Assembly (NCBI GenBank): GCA_947650365.1
Contig: OX393550.1
Coordinates: 54,539,366-54,603,365, forward strand
Length of the DNA stretch: 64,000 nt
Reading direction: 5' to 3'
Origin: Chamaelirium japonicum
Lineage: Eukaryota; Streptophyta; Magnoliopsida; Liliales; Melanthiaceae
The notes under the pieces were generated by a model, which saw only the letters and a list, made by a program, of their open reading frames with translations, was not told where the DNA came from and searched no databases. The position numbers and the translations under genes are program-made. Of the stretch, positions 1 through 12,430 are shown piece after piece; position 1 is the stretch's first letter; the number at the start of each line of letters is the position of its first letter.

Positions 1-2907
1 GCCACTGCTGGACACGAGCTATTATCTTTCATGGATGGATACTCTGGGTACAATCAAATTCCACTTCATCCAGACGATCAAGAGAAGACTTGCTTCGTGA
101 CTAGCCGAGGTCTCTACTGCTACAATGTAATGCCATTCGGCCTCAAAAATGCTGGATCTACCTATCAAAGGCTAGTCACCAAGATGTTCGAAGACCAGAT
201 CGGTCGCAACGTCGAAGTCTATGTAGACGATCTGCTTACCAAGAGCTCCAGTCGAGGGGGTCATCTGTCTGATCTGGCAGAAACCTTCCAAATCCTTCAA
301 AAATATCGTATAAAACTCAATCCAGCTAAGTGCGCTTTCAGAGTTCAATCGGGCAAATTCCTGGGTCACCTTGTGACCAGGAGAGGCATCGAAGCTAATC
401 CCGACCAAATCCGAGCAGTTCTGGATATGCCTTCACCTACAAATCGAAAGGAAGTTCAACGCCTCACTGGAAGGTTAGCAGCACTCAATCGATTCATCTC
501 AAAATCTTCCGACAAGTGCAAACCCCTCTTCGACAAACTACGAAAGGCGGATACCTCCGGTTGGAGTCCGATCTGTGAAGAAGCATTTCAAAGCATCATG
601 AAATATCTGGTGCAAGCTCCTATCTTGACGGCTCCACTTCCAAAAGAAGACTTATGGCTTTATCTCGCCGTCACCAGTCAAGCAATCAGCGTAGTCCTAG
701 TTAGTAGAAGAGGTGGCATCGAACATCCAGTCTATTACATTAGCGATACTCTTCTTCCAGCTGAGACTCACTATTCAAAAACTGAGAAGGTCATACTGGC
801 TTTACTCACTGCATCACGTCGTCTGCAACCTTATTTCGTCTCCCACCAGATCACTGTCATCTCCAAACACCCACTCAAAGATATCGTTGACAAAGCTGGT
901 CGAGCGGGTCGTATGACCAAATGGGTGATCGAGATAAGTGCTCTTGGGATCCAATTTGAATCTCGCACATCGATCAAAGGTTAAGCAATCGCTGATTTTC
1001 TAGCTGACTTCCCAGTAGAAGACCCCATAATATGGGAGGAAGATATCGATATGCGTCTTGAAGATGAAGACGAGCCTCCATCTAATACAGCTGCTAAAAT
1101 AGATCCAAGCCTTGAGGCTCCTGCCACTACTCCAACTCAATGGAAACTTTACACTGATGGAGCTTCAAGCGCGATCGGTTCGGGCATTGGGATAGTCTTA
1201 GTATCCCCCGAACTTGATCATCTGCAAAAGGCTGTCCTCCTTGGATTCAATGCCACCAACAACGAAGCCGAGTACGAAGCACTCCTTTCAGGACTTGAAA
1301 TTGCTGAATCTCTGGGGGTAGATCGACTCATTATCTACAGCGACTCCCAACTAGTCATAAGGCAGATCAACGGGGAGTATACAGCAAGAGAAGAAAGAAT
1401 GCAACATTATTTGGCTCTAGTGCGACGTCTTCAGCAGCGTTTTACTAATGCCGAATTCATTCAAATCCCAAGAGCAGAGAACCGAGAGGCAGATGCCTTA
1501 GCCAATGCTGCCTCAGTTCTCGGGGACTCACTCGGAGGAAGGTAGATACAAATCGATTATCAAGAAGTGCCCAAGATCATCCCCGATCAACAGATCCTTG
1601 CTACTATAAAGAGATCTGGGGGTGAAGATCAACTGGCATTGAATCTCACTACTACAAGTGAGCCTGAAGACTGGAGACGATCAATCTTCGACTTCTTCAA
1701 GCACGGCAAAATGCCGGAAGATCCAAATCAAGCCCGAAGACTTCAAAGGAAGCTCCCCTGCTACACTATTCAAGGAGAAGATCTATATTTCAAATCTCAT
1801 AAAGGGATATTGCTCAAGTGCCTTGGTCCCGAGCAAGCACAGGCAATCCTGATTGATATCCACTCTGGAGCTTGTGGAAATCATTCGGGAGGAAGATCTC
1901 TTGAAGCCAAGACGAAGCTACAAGGTTACTACTGGCCTACAATGGCAAAAGATGCTCGACAAATTATTCAAATATGCGAGCCATGCCAACGACACGCTCG
2001 AGCTATCCATCTCCCTGCGAATGAACTTCACCAACTATCAAGTCCATGGCCTTTCCATCAGTGGGGGTTGGACTTTTTGGGTCCTTTCCCACCAACTCCA
2101 AGCAAGAAGAAATATATGTTGCTAGCCACGGATTACTTCACCAAATGGGTAGAAGTTGTGCCACTCTTCCGAGAGACTGATGATGAAGTGATTAAATTCA
2201 TCCGACACAACATCTTCTCAAGGTTCGGTACACCTCAAGTCCTTGTTGCTGACAATGGAGCTCAATTTGACTCCGACAAATTCCGAGAGTTCTGCCTGAA
2301 CAACGGAATCAAACTCTTTTATTCAACTCCAAGATACCCTCAGTGTAATGGTCAAGCTGACGCTTCGAATAGAGCTATTCTGGGTATACTCAAGAAGAAG
2401 CTCGACAACAAGAAGGGATTGTGGGAACAAGTCCTACCTGAGGTTCTTTGGGGTTATCGCACAACTCCGAGAAGATCAACTGGGTTCTCGCCCTTTCGCC
2501 TAACGTATGGATCAGAAGCAGTACTCCCAACAGAGAACATATCAAGTACTTTGAAGACCAGAGCAATCGAAGAAGGAATAAACGAAGAACTCCGAATCAA
2601 TGATCTAGATTCCACTGAAGAGCTACGAGATCGAGCAACCCTTCGTATTGCTAAATACCAACAGAAGATCAAACGAGCATACGATCAAAAGGTTTACAAG
2701 AGACAATTCCCAATTGGCAGTCTGGTTCTCAGAGCTGTTTTCTACAACACCAAGGAGCATAGCAGTGGAAAACTAGCTCCCAACTGGGAAGGTCCCTATA
2801 TTGTCGAATCAGTGGGAGGCAAAGGCTCTTATCGACTGATCTCACCAGAAGGAGATAGACTACCTCGAGCTTGGAATACCAGACATCTCAAATTGTTCTA
2901 TCCATGA
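1..2907 (+). pseudogene. pol: Element A pol, partial: RT, RNase H, second RNase H, integrase; two nonsense codons
   Basis: One reading frame runs from the window edge to the TGA at 2905-2907. It starts inside RT motif A (MDGYSGYNQI) and carries YVDD (about 223-234), the gypsy RNase H, an archaeal-type second RNase H (YTDGASS near 1150, SDSQL near 1340, READALAN near 1490), the integrase zinc finger (HSGACGNH, then CEPC), the DD35E core and a GPY-type C-terminus ending LKLFYP. The frame is never shifted. It is broken by TAA at 982-984 and TAG at 1543-1545, each one C-to-T change from the Gln codon in element B. The third integrase catalytic residue is Asp instead of Glu (NGQADASNR; E in B and C). 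AATAAATAAAG just after the stop could be a poly(A) signal. Not functional as it stands. Confidence 0.95.
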
Positions 2908-3009
2908 TGTAAATTCAGTAATAAATAAAGTTCCCTTTCAAATGTTCGAATGCTCAGTCTTTTCCAATTCAAGTTATGGAGCAGATTCAAATTACCTACG
3001 TTCAATCCA

Positions 3010-3290
3010 CATTCAAGTTACAAAAGGTTGTTTAACAAGTTTGGGAGTTTGTGTGGCGACACTGCCCCTTACTTACAAACGTTAAATGATGTTCAATTTT
3101 AATCAATTTCGATATCGTTTTAACAGGTTTGGGTGTTTGAGTTGCGACTCGACCCCTCACATACAAGTGTTAAACGAATTCAAATTCAATTTTCAAGTAC
3201 ACATTTGGGTGATCAAGTTGCGACTTGACCCCTTACATTCGAAGTGTGTATATATTCAAACATTCCAGAACAACATTCAAAGACATTCGA
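3010..3290 (+). repeat. Element A hairpin-rich spacer between pol and antisense-gene 3' ends
   Basis: About three degenerate units of roughly 80-90 bp. Each has a GGG start, a short hairpin with a 4-base loop and a CCCCTTAC end. Stem pairs seen: GTGT/ACAC (loop GGCG, near 3051), GAGT/ACTC (loop TGCG, near 3140) and TCAAGT/ACTTGA (loop TGCG, near 3213). Equivalent spacers follow pol in elements B, C and F. The unit sits exactly between the converging 3' ends of pol (2907) and the antisense gene (3421). No open reading frame of note. Confidence 0.7.
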
Positions 3291-3420
3291 TGTAAGGAAC
3301 ATTCAATTTCAGGTAACCAAAAAGATATCTTCTATTATCAAAATTTGCCAAGTACAATGTTGAGCTGCTACATATCAAAAGTTTACAAGTGTAAACAACA
3401 AAGAAAAAGGTAGAAATACA

Positions 3421-6205
3421 TCAGGGCTTGGCTACGCTTGGAGCACGTGACCTCTCTCCTTCAGATCCGCCACGAGCCTTGCTCGCAGCTAAAGCTTTAG
3501 AAGATCGGACACTGCTGACATGTACCCTGAGTGCCTTTGCCGCTTTCTCGGCCGTTTCCCTGTAGCTCTTGCATTCAGATAGCGCATGCTCCAGTTCCTT
3601 CTTGGAGGTCTCTTCTCTGGCAGTAAAGGCAGCATGCTGGGCAGCAAGTCGTTCTTTCAACTCCTTGATCTCGGTTGTGCGATCACAGGACACGTTCTCA
3701 ACCTTGATGAGCCGATTCTTCAAGGATTCAAGTTCGTAACTCTGCGCCTCGCAACGGTTCTGCAACCCCTTGCTCTCCAGTTTCTTTTTGCGAAGCTCTT
3801 CGATTTTGGCCTTGAAAAACTCCTTCTTTGAGGACAGCACCTCCCTCAGCTTGTCCTTCTCCTCACGAGCAGCCTTTAGTTCAGCCGTCAAGCGGGATAC
3901 TTCAGCTAAAGCATCTTTTTCTCCCGCCTTCTTGGAGAGCTTGGTTGCGACATTCAAAACTGCTAAGTTCTGCAAAAGAACAAAAAAGTTAGAATTATTT
4001 TGAAAATACAACTCAAATGATCGATCAAGCAGATGCACCTACCACCAGTTCAAGCCTATCGAAGGCTTCATCCAGAGTAGCCCCCGGTAGGTTGCAGAGT
4101 TTTTGGATTACAGCCGTGGGGTGGTTGATATCAACATCACCCAAACTCCTTATCTTCTGAGCCGTGCCAGCAGGTGCACCTGCAATCCATGCAGAAGTTC
4201 AAAGTGTTAGAATATTTTCAAGCTTCAAAGACAAGACAATCAAGGCAAGTTAGTACAGATACCTGAAGCATCGACCTGAGGAGCTTTTTCCTTCCCATGG
4301 TCGGAGCTCTTACCCTTGGGGGTCGATTTCTCCTTGATGGGGGTTGGCTCTGGCAGGGGTTGAGGAGTAGCATCACCCACCCGGCTTCCTCTCTCCAAGT
4401 GAACGGGAGAGGGAACATCTCGAGGAGGTGAGGCTCCCCCTTCATCTTCGTGCCCGCTCGAATTATCGAGCCCTGCCACCATAGCAGCTACCTCCTCAGC
4501 CAGAGATCGCGAAGGGGGTGGGGGTTGTTCAACCTCCACACCCCCACTTGTAGTCGCCCCTTCGAGACGAGGAACCTCGAGAGGTATCTGATCGAGGGGT
4601 GTAGGGCTGCTTCCAACCCCACCACTCCCCGATAGCTTGATTTTGAAGCGCAGTGGGTTCTTCTTCAAATCCCCAAAGTGATAAGCAGGAATCACTTTAG
4701 AGCCATCGCTCGTTGCATCCATAACCCCCTCCATCTTGTGAGCCTTAGCCTCGTCTATAAGGATCGGCTGCGAGTCCTCATCAGCACCACCAGTGGGGGT
4801 GGGAGGAATTTCTTCCTCGCCACCCCCATGTCTTTGACCACCATCAGTGGGGGTGGGAGGAATTTCTTCCTCACCACCCCCATCTTCATCATCTTCATCA
4901 CCTTCGCCATCTTCGTCATCATTACTATCGTCACCGCCCTCATCCTCTTCACCTCCACCGTCCTCTTCTCTCTCTTCTTCCTCTTCTTCTTCTTCCCCCT
5001 TTTTCTCTTCATCTTTCTTCTCCTCCTCCTCAGCTAAAACCTTCCTTTTCTTCTTTGCCGGGCCCCTCTGAATCACCAATTTCTCCTCCGTGGGCAAGCT
5101 GCGCCTAGCTCCGTAAGCCTTCTTCTCAAATCGAAGTTTTCTAACAATTTTGCCTGACTGAGGGTCCTCCTCATAATCCGAGTAGATGACCTCGTTATCT
5201 TCATAACGAAGCTTCGATCGGTGGAGGAGGTTGGCATTGCCATGTCGGACCGGGCAATTCGAGAATTGCTTCCATGACCGAGTCCCGCATGTCAACTCCA
5301 GGAAAAGGTTGTCAAGGGCCCCTACTCGCTCTGAAGGCCACGAGAGAGCTCCTCCTGTGCTGTACATGTCTACCTCTTCGTGCACCTTGTATCGGGGAAC
5401 CTCAGGAATAGACAGAGGAGTCCATGCGCCAGACACCGATAGCGGCCAATCCGTGTAGAGCTTGTCCGAGCCGATGGTGTCAATGATCGGCCGAAGGGCA
5501 GAGACACCCGTCAGATTGTAGAATGGGCTATCCTTCCTCCATGTCCATCGGTAATGATAAAAGAAATATCCCAGCTCGATCCTGGCTTCTTCGCCTTCAG
5601 GGAGGCTGGAATAACATTCCCTGAGCTCCTTCTGGAAGTCCGACTCTACGCGGTAGAAAGCGTAGATGATCCTCCAGGCGTTTCCAGTAACCTACCCGGG
5701 ACAAAGACCGGAGGTGTTCAGCAACCTCGCGGCAAAAGACGGCAATGGAAGGCGCAGTCCACAGTTGAGCTGGCCAATCGTGACGATAGTTCCCATCACT
5801 TGCTCCTTGCTCGCGTACGAGACAAAGATTGTCCGCCTGTCGGTATCGAAAGCTGATAGAACTCCCGGAAGCGCTGGCCGGACCTTCCCCTCAGTGAAGC
5901 ATGCTAGCAGCTTCTGCAGTTTCTCCCTCTTCACATCAGTAAGTTTGCCCCCGATGTTATACCCAAACTCCGGTTCTGCCGACAGAGGCAGCTGCGGGCA
6001 AAGAACAAATCTCGCTTTGAGGATATGCTCCGGACGGGAGGGTGCAGAAGCGAATCCCACTCCCTGGTGCCTTTTTCCCAACTGGCCAAGCTCGATAAGC
6101 TCCGCCCTTACCACGGCCCTTCAGAGCAGAAGAAACTTCGACAATTTCCTTGCCCTTTCTCTTAGAAGGAACTGCACTCTTCTTCGAACTGCCCGAAGAC
6201 GCCAT
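3421..6205 (-). pseudogene. Element A antisense gene (aORF), three exons, broken copy
   Basis: Runs opposite to pol. By comparison with element B: exon 1 6205-4263, exon 2 4179-4043 (137 bp), exon 3 3969-3421; introns of 83 and 73 bp have GT donors and TTGCAG acceptors. The product starts MASSGSSKKS, has the conserved N-terminal domain (GLRLPLPxFAARLLNTSGLCPG), the basic PAKKKRKV signal, a Glu/Asp-rich stretch with two copies of GGEEEIPPTPT, and a C-terminal coiled coil. Broken by a frameshift near 6108-6114 and a TAG at 5694-5692 where B has CAG. Convergent with pol, stops 514 bp apart. Family role unknown; such antisense ORFs are known in Tat/Retand elements. The N-terminal part may correspond to the Pfam family called putative gypsy-type transposon, but this is from memory. 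Confidence 0.85.
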
Positions 6206-6289
6206 TTGACCGATCGAAAGGAGACAGAGAGCGAGAAGTGGAAAGCAAAAAGGCTCTGGACTTCGAAAAATTTTCTGAAAGCGTGAGGC

Positions 6290-6360
6290 GAAAATGACAG
6301 CGAGAAAAACTTATATACCCAGGGTAAACCGGCGCACAGATCGAGATAACACGTGTCTTC
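6290..6360 (-). promoter_or_regulatory. Candidate promoter of element A antisense gene (G-box plus TATA)
   Basis: On the - strand the palindromic G-box ACACGTGT (6356-6349) is followed about 30 bp later by GGGTATATAAG (6320-6310), about 105 bp before the ATG at 6205. The same order occurs upstream of the gene in element C, and with a changed TATA in B. Inferred from motif order and conservation only. Confidence 0.6.
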
Positions 6361-6644
6361 ACCATATCAAATCGCGTGTTTTTGTAGGTACACATGGCAT
6401 CCATCCATAGCAAGCGCAAAATCAGGCGAACAGTCGGGACCAGACGAAGCGTCAGACCACCGGTCCAGACAAACCACCGGTCCAAGTGAACCGGACCGCC
6501 GGTTCAAAACCACATTCAGGCAAACCGAAGATTCGAAGCAGAAAAAATCGAACTCCATCAATATTCAAGACTCTGCCAAAGATCAAAAAAGGAGAACAAG
6601 CTATACCACTTCCTCAAAAATACAGATTCAAGACTTAGATTTGA

Positions 6645-6879
6645 CCGGATGATTTTAGCCGATCGGTCAAAATTGACCGATCGGTCAAAATCAACCGATC
6701 GGTCGATTTTTTATTGGATAAGGCAAAAAACTTGTGTTTTTTGCCGATCACCCAAACCTTGACCGGCTGATTTTAGCCGATCGGTCAAACTTGACCGATC
6801 GGTCAAAATCAACCGATCGGTCGATTTTCTACTGGATCAGGCAAAAAACTTGTGTTTTTTGCCGATCACCCAAACCTTG
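6645..6879. repeat. Element A W-box/hairpin array, left part (cut by element D)
   Basis: About two units of roughly 119 bp. Each contains GGTCAAACTTGACCGATCGGTC-type inverted repeats, described as TTGACCGATCGGTCAA palindromes, and a hairpin GGCAAAAAAC with loop TTGT/GTG and GTTTTTTGCC. The array ends in CCTTG at the D insertion and continues at 29871. Confidence 0.85.
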
Positions 6880-9633
6880 TGTCACGCCCCAGAAATCTGA
6901 AGACCGATTCCAGGGGTGTGAGGTGAGAAAGGAAGAGGGTTCTGGGTATGGTTACCTAACTATGCCAATTTAGGATTCTCACTGGGCTCTTTCTACGCTC
7001 ACACACAAGCAAATGAAAGAAGGGGGAGGAACAAAAGATCAGGCTCGACCTTTAAAAGGATATCCTTTCAGTACATGCGACCCAACGGTGTCACAACATA
7101 CTGACAGAATATTCTCTAAAGGAGCACGAGGCTCAAGCCTCCGACGGCGAGCCGAGTATCTCACCCGCTCCCGAGCACTCGGTGCATCTGTCTGAAGGTC
7201 CTATCTACTGGGCTTGTCGAATTAGGCCAATTATTCGTCTTATATTTTTGTGGTGATCTAAACTAGGCTTGGGGCCTTGAGGAGAGGCTTACCCAAAAAT
7301 TCAGCTGGCAATTACTACTATCAAACTCAGAGCACTTAACTAAAGAACTTATAAACTCTTATTCCAATTCATGTCGATTACATCGAATGAAAAGTACTAC
7401 TACAAAAATTGACATACTAAAAAGGAAGACAAGCTAGGACTCCAACTCTGTCTCTGAACTACCACCGCTACTCCGGTCCTGAGCCTCTAAACCTGCATAA
7501 GAGTCTACTCGTGGGAAAGAGTAGCCCCCAATGGGAAATTGGGAGATTAGCCAATTTAATGGCTAGTGACATCCTAATAGTCTTTAATAATATGAGACGA
7601 CATATTGAATTAAATTACATTAACAGTTTAAGTGTTTATAAAGTTTACAGAAGATTAACCTAAGCCTACCAGTAGTCTATGTTCACATGCAATTCCTACT
7701 GTCACTAGGTTATCTACCATACAGTCCGCTAGATATTCTACAGTGCTTAATTATAAATTACAATATAAATCATATATCATAAAGCGAACCCCGGGTATTC
7801 TGTTCATCCATTATAATAGTAAAATAGCTTTGACGTTTTATCCCGGGATTCGCACCGCACTCACAACCCATGCATCACAGTTACTCTCGCCCGTATTCCC
7901 GTGTGCCCAGGGTCTCCACACTCCCCTTAGGAGGGTGGGACCCGATAATTATTATTTAATTACCAAAACTTAAGGGAATTCCTACTTACGGTGTCCAAGC
8001 AATCAGCAGAAAGATTTATTATTTAATTACTAATATTTTTTTTTAAGCATGCGTCGCCGGACTCGCAACTCCGCATGCAAGGCGGGGTCCACTCGACCAC
8101 ATGCGGCGATGTCCGGCGGGACCCGCATGCAGCGTTATGGATACCTACCTTTAGTCATTCTCATTTCCCACTATTAAAAACCATGCAAAGGTAGTAGATG
8201 TCACCTGGTCGACGTGCACAGACTCCTGTCTCTGGCCTCTGCTCCATCCTCGACTGGATCGTCCCGGTACAACTAGTAATTTCAATCACACGAGCATATA
8301 TTAAAATCTAAGTCGGTGGGTCCCTACAAGGGTGAGAAAGCCAAGTCGGGGCTCGGTTCGTCTTTCGCCCGAAACGTCCTCGGGCTAGGGTTTTGGGTTC
8401 AGAAAGATAATTTACAGACGGACTCATGGCCCTACCGAGTCTAAACTCGAAGCGGAGGTACTAACTAGTCTCGATAGGTCGAATCTGGGGACGACCGGGT
8501 GGGTACGAGGGCTGTTCGGGTGTGACCTGGGTTAGCTTGGCAAATCCGCCATCGGGCCGATCAACAACAATACCACAAAAGAAATAAAACAATTCTACCC
8601 TAGGCTTTTGGCTTCGGGTACTCGACCAAAACCGACGAGTCATGGGTTATACTAAGCCAACGGTCGGCTGGGTAAGTTCGGTCAGTGGGCACAAGTCATC
8701 CAATTGCCATAGCAAAGGAAGGGACGGTGTCGGTGACTGTTGGTCAGGTCGATGGCCACTCAAGATGGTCGAATGCCATCGCCCAATTGCCGGCCACATG
8801 TATGGCAGCCATGGCTGCAGCAGGAGAAGAAGAAAACCATGGGTAGGGATCTCGGCGGGTCGGCAGATTCAACAGAAAAAAAAAGAAAAATAGGGGAATC
8901 AGGGGAGGCGGCTGACCTGAATCAATGGGGAGTCGTTGGCTCCGGCTGCGACTCCTCCGGCCGGTTGTTCTCCGGCGCCAAGCACGCAAAACCCCACCGA
9001 AAGAGAGGAAGGAGAGAGATCGGGGCGATCGGAGAGAGGTGAGGAGGGTTCGGCTGGGTTTAGGGCTTGCTTTATAGGGGAGAGGGGGCTGCGGGATTGG
9101 GATCGGGGGAAAGATGGCTGGACGGGATAGATATGAGGGGGAGATCGTGGGGATTTCGGGAAGGGATCGGGGTTGTTGGGGCTGCAGGATAGAGAGGGAT
9201 CGGTTGAGAGATAGAGGGGGGAAGATAGGGATCGGGTTAGAGAGAGAGATCGGTTTAGAGAGGGAGAGAGATAGGATCAGGTTTGAGGGAAGGTCGGGAG
9301 GGGATCGGGTTAGAGAGAGAGATCGGGTTTGAGAGGGAGAGTGGGGTTTCAGGTTTTTTTTTTTTTTTTTTGTTTGAAGGGAACGGCTGGATTGGGTTTT
9401 AGGATAAAGAGAGAGAGGGAGAGATAGAGAGAGAAACAGTTTAGAGAGGGAGAGAGATAGGAACGGGTTAGAGGGGAACGGGTTGCTGGGCTTGGGTTGG
9501 CTGAATAGTTGGGTAGTGGGTGATGGGTTGGTTAAAAGGGTTGGTTTAAAAACAAAAGAAAAGTACAGATTTGAATAGGATAAGGTGGGGTTTCGATTGG
9601 GTTGGGTTGGGTTGAGATGGGGTTTGGGTTTTT

Positions 9634-9669
<36 letters not shown>

Positions 9670-9991
9670 AAGCAAGTATTGCTCGCAGATCAAGCAAGGC
9701 TCGTACCCGGGCTCGCATCGCACCGAGACGGGCCGGTGCGCAAACTTCACGAGTCCGACAGACTCGCCTAAAAACCTTTAATTCTAGTTAATTTAAATTA
9801 TCAAGACAATCCTGCCATGTCTCCAGTGTCGCCTAGCGACCTGGACCCGGGGCCCACTGCCCGGTCCAACTCAGGTTCAAGCACACACCAAATGACGATC
9901 ATAATACGAAAGCAAATCAATCAATTTAGCAACAATAAAATAAAAAAAATAAAACCGGGCTGTCCTGAAATCAAACGCACCGGGTATTACA
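6880..9991 (-). repeat. Element D 3' LTR
   Basis: 3112 bp. On the + strand it starts TGTCACGCCCC and ends GGGTATTACA; read on the element's strand, TGTAATACCC...GGGCGTGACA. Nearly identical to 26761-29865. Visible differences are mostly homopolymer lengths (T-runs near 9354 and 9637) and a few single bases. Contains GA-rich microsatellite-like DNA at about 9030-9480. Short ORFs inside are repeated identically in the other LTR and look non-coding. Confidence 0.93.
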
Positions 9992-12430
9992 TCCTACCCA
10001 CCTTATTAAAATTTTCGTCCCGAAAATTCAATTACTACCAATCTCTACTATCAAGGTAAGAAATACTAGAACAACAAAAAGTGAACTTATGGTCAGTACA
10101 AAGACCCTTACTAATATTGTCAACAAGCAGCTAAAGCACCACACCAATCATATTAAAGAGAAACTCGGACACTTGCGGTACTACTAACCAAGCTTATATA
10201 ATCGAGTCACATAATTATTAGGATAGAGAAGAAATTCCAAATTTTCGCATCGCGAATACGAGTTTTGGGTTTTCATTTTCTAATATAATAATTATGGACT
10301 AAAATAGATTTTCATGAGTCCAGATCGTCTCCTTTTCCTAGATAAGGAGCGTCCTCCTTATCCAGAAGTAAGGTAACAACCTGATCCACGAAACAAGATC
10401 ACAAAATATTCCCATCTAACGATACTAAGGCATAAATATACACATAAACCTATGACCATACATGATACATCTATAGAATCGAGATGAAGACAACTTGATA
10501 ACTCGAACTAGTACGCCTAGGCTTAAATCCTATGAGATTCCTCTCCGGAGCAAATACCTCTATTACCTACACCACCACTGCTACCCTAAAAATTTACAAG
10601 GAAAACACCTCTATAGTACAAATTGGGCACCCCAAAAACATACTAACTAACCTAGAAAATAATGAGTCCAAGATAACACAACTATATCATAACGAATGAG
10701 AATAAGGAGGGAACAATGATGAATCGTAAAACGCCTATACTCAATGAAGGTCCTAATACTAACACTCCCAACTATACTATTGTGGCATGACTCGGAAACC
10801 TTCTAAATGGTACACTATGATGTATGAATCAGGGAAGGAAGGAAACCCACTACCTGAGTAGAGAACAATGAAATAAGAGGATAACTAACATAGTGTCAGA
10901 AAGAAGCCGAAAACTAGGATACGACATAACACATACTGTACGGCTGGGTGACTAGTCCTAAACTAAAGCAACCTTGATTCAGTTGAAGTAGCCAGCCACT
11001 AGAAAACTAATGGCCCACTAGCATCATCTAAGCATACCAACACCTAATACTATATCCCTGCACTAAACTAGTCACCGAGTTAATTAAAGGGAGGTCTCAT
11101 AAATGGAGCAAGCTGAGAACGAGGGAACCGAGACAATTATGGACAACTAGAAACAACTGGGTTAGATCAGCTAAAGATATTTCCAAATTCCATAAGTATA
11201 GGCAATCCCCTTGACATTATTTCTAATATCTTTCCACTCCCCATTTATTTCCAAATCAATCTTAACGCCATAGCCATCTGGCCAATGTACTCTCTTCCGT
11301 GAGTCCAAACTGTGTAACCAGCTGCCAAAGTTTCCGAAGAAACAGTGCACGCTCTGCCGCTAGTCCCAACAGGAACTACGTAACCAGCTGCCAAAGTTCC
11401 GATTGGGAACAGTGCAAGTTCTGCCAGCTGCCAAAGTTCCAATTGGGAACAGTGCAAGTTCTGCCAGCTGCCAAAGTTTCCGAAGAAACAATGCACGCTC
11501 TGCCGCAAGTTCCAACAGGAACTGCGTAACCAGCTGCCAAAGTTTCGATTGGGAACAGTGCAAGCTCTGCCAGCTGCCAAAGTTTCCGAAGAAACAATGC
11601 ATGCTCTGCCGCAAGTTCCAACAGGAACTGCGTAACCAGCTGCCAAAGTTCCGTTTGAAAACAGTGCAAGCTCTGCCAGCTGCCAAAGTTTCCGAAGAAA
11701 CAATGCACGCTCTGCCGCAAGTTCCAACAGGAACTGCGTAACCAGCTGCCAAAGTTCCGATTGGGAACAGTGCAAGCTCTGCCAGCTGCCAAAGTTTCCG
11801 AAGAAATAGTGCACGCTCTGCCGCAAGTTCCAACAGGAACTGCGTAACCAGCTGCCAAAGTTCCGTTTGGGAACAGTGCAAGCTCTGCTAGCTGCCAAAG
11901 TTTCCGAAGAAACAATGCAAGCTCTGCCGCAAGTTCCAACAGGAACTGCGTAACCAGCTGCCAAAGTTCCGATTGGGAACAGTGCAAGCTCTGCCAGCTA
12001 CCAAAGTTTCCGAAGAAACAGTGCACGCTCTGCCGCAAGTTCCAACAGGAACTGCGCAACCAACCGCCAAAGCCTCCGAAGAGTCAGTGCGTAGTCTCAC
12101 AATGTCCTCTACCGGACAGTCATAATCCACCGCCAAAGTTCCCGAGGAACAGTGCGTACCCTGTCGCGAGGGTCTTCATCGAGACATCCCAAAATTTAGG
12201 AACCATGTGAACTCAACTACTACCTGAGATTTCCATCTCCTAGTACACTCTTTGAAACCACTACCCCCAAGGGTCATCATCATTACTCGTAGAGTTTAAT
12301 TAAACGTGACATATAAGCTCCGACAATACACCGGAGGAAACCAAAAAGAAGACCAATCCAGTTATTATTCCTAAAACTAAACAATGGATGATCCTAAAAA
12401 TACCGACTAGGCCTCTAATACTAATGGTCA
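9992..12430 (-). other. Element D internal DNA between 3' LTR and nested element B; no gene seen
   Basis: 9992-11290 is AT-rich without a supported ORF. The first bases after the LTR, read on the element's strand, are AATAAGGTGGGTAGGA, a likely polypurine tract. 11310-12160 is a tandem array (separate entry). 12300-12430 contains a short repeat (ATCCTAA...CCGACTAGGCCTCTAATACTAA) that recurs on the other side of element B near 25450-25500, as expected if B landed in it. No trace of pol was recognised. Confidence 0.7.
11310..12160. repeat. 106-bp tandem array in element D
   Basis: Units starting CCAAAGTTTCCGAAGAAAC begin at 11471, 11577, 11683, 11789, 11895 and 12001, exactly 106 bp apart, with degenerate copies on both sides. 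Each unit is a fusion of two related sub-repeats of about 66 and 40 bp that share CCAAAGTT...GTGCA.GCTCTGCC. Long minus-strand frames cross it only because the repeat lacks stop codons; 106 is not a multiple of 3, so the frame changes from copy to copy. Confidence 0.92.

Noticed and set aside
4678-5071. Plus-strand Ser/Phe-rich frames opposite the acidic region of the antisense gene (also 16335-17063 and 60061-60531)
   Set aside because: Mirror images of GAA/GAG/GAT codons; the spliced antisense gene explains the conservation.
7013-7195. Small frame duplicated at 26894-27076
   Set aside because: Part of the two D LTRs; no homology or start context to support a gene.
8461-9332. Several 60-100-codon frames inside the D LTRs (also 28524-29214)
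   Set aside because: They lie in GA-rich LTR DNA, differ by frame on both strands, and show no domain. Identity between both LTRs reflects the LTR pair and not selection.
11245-12136. Minus-strand frames of 170-240 codons with Cys/Trp-rich repeats
   Set aside because: They run through the 106-bp array. The period is not a multiple of 3, the same peptide appears in all frames, and no start or flanking homology supports coding.
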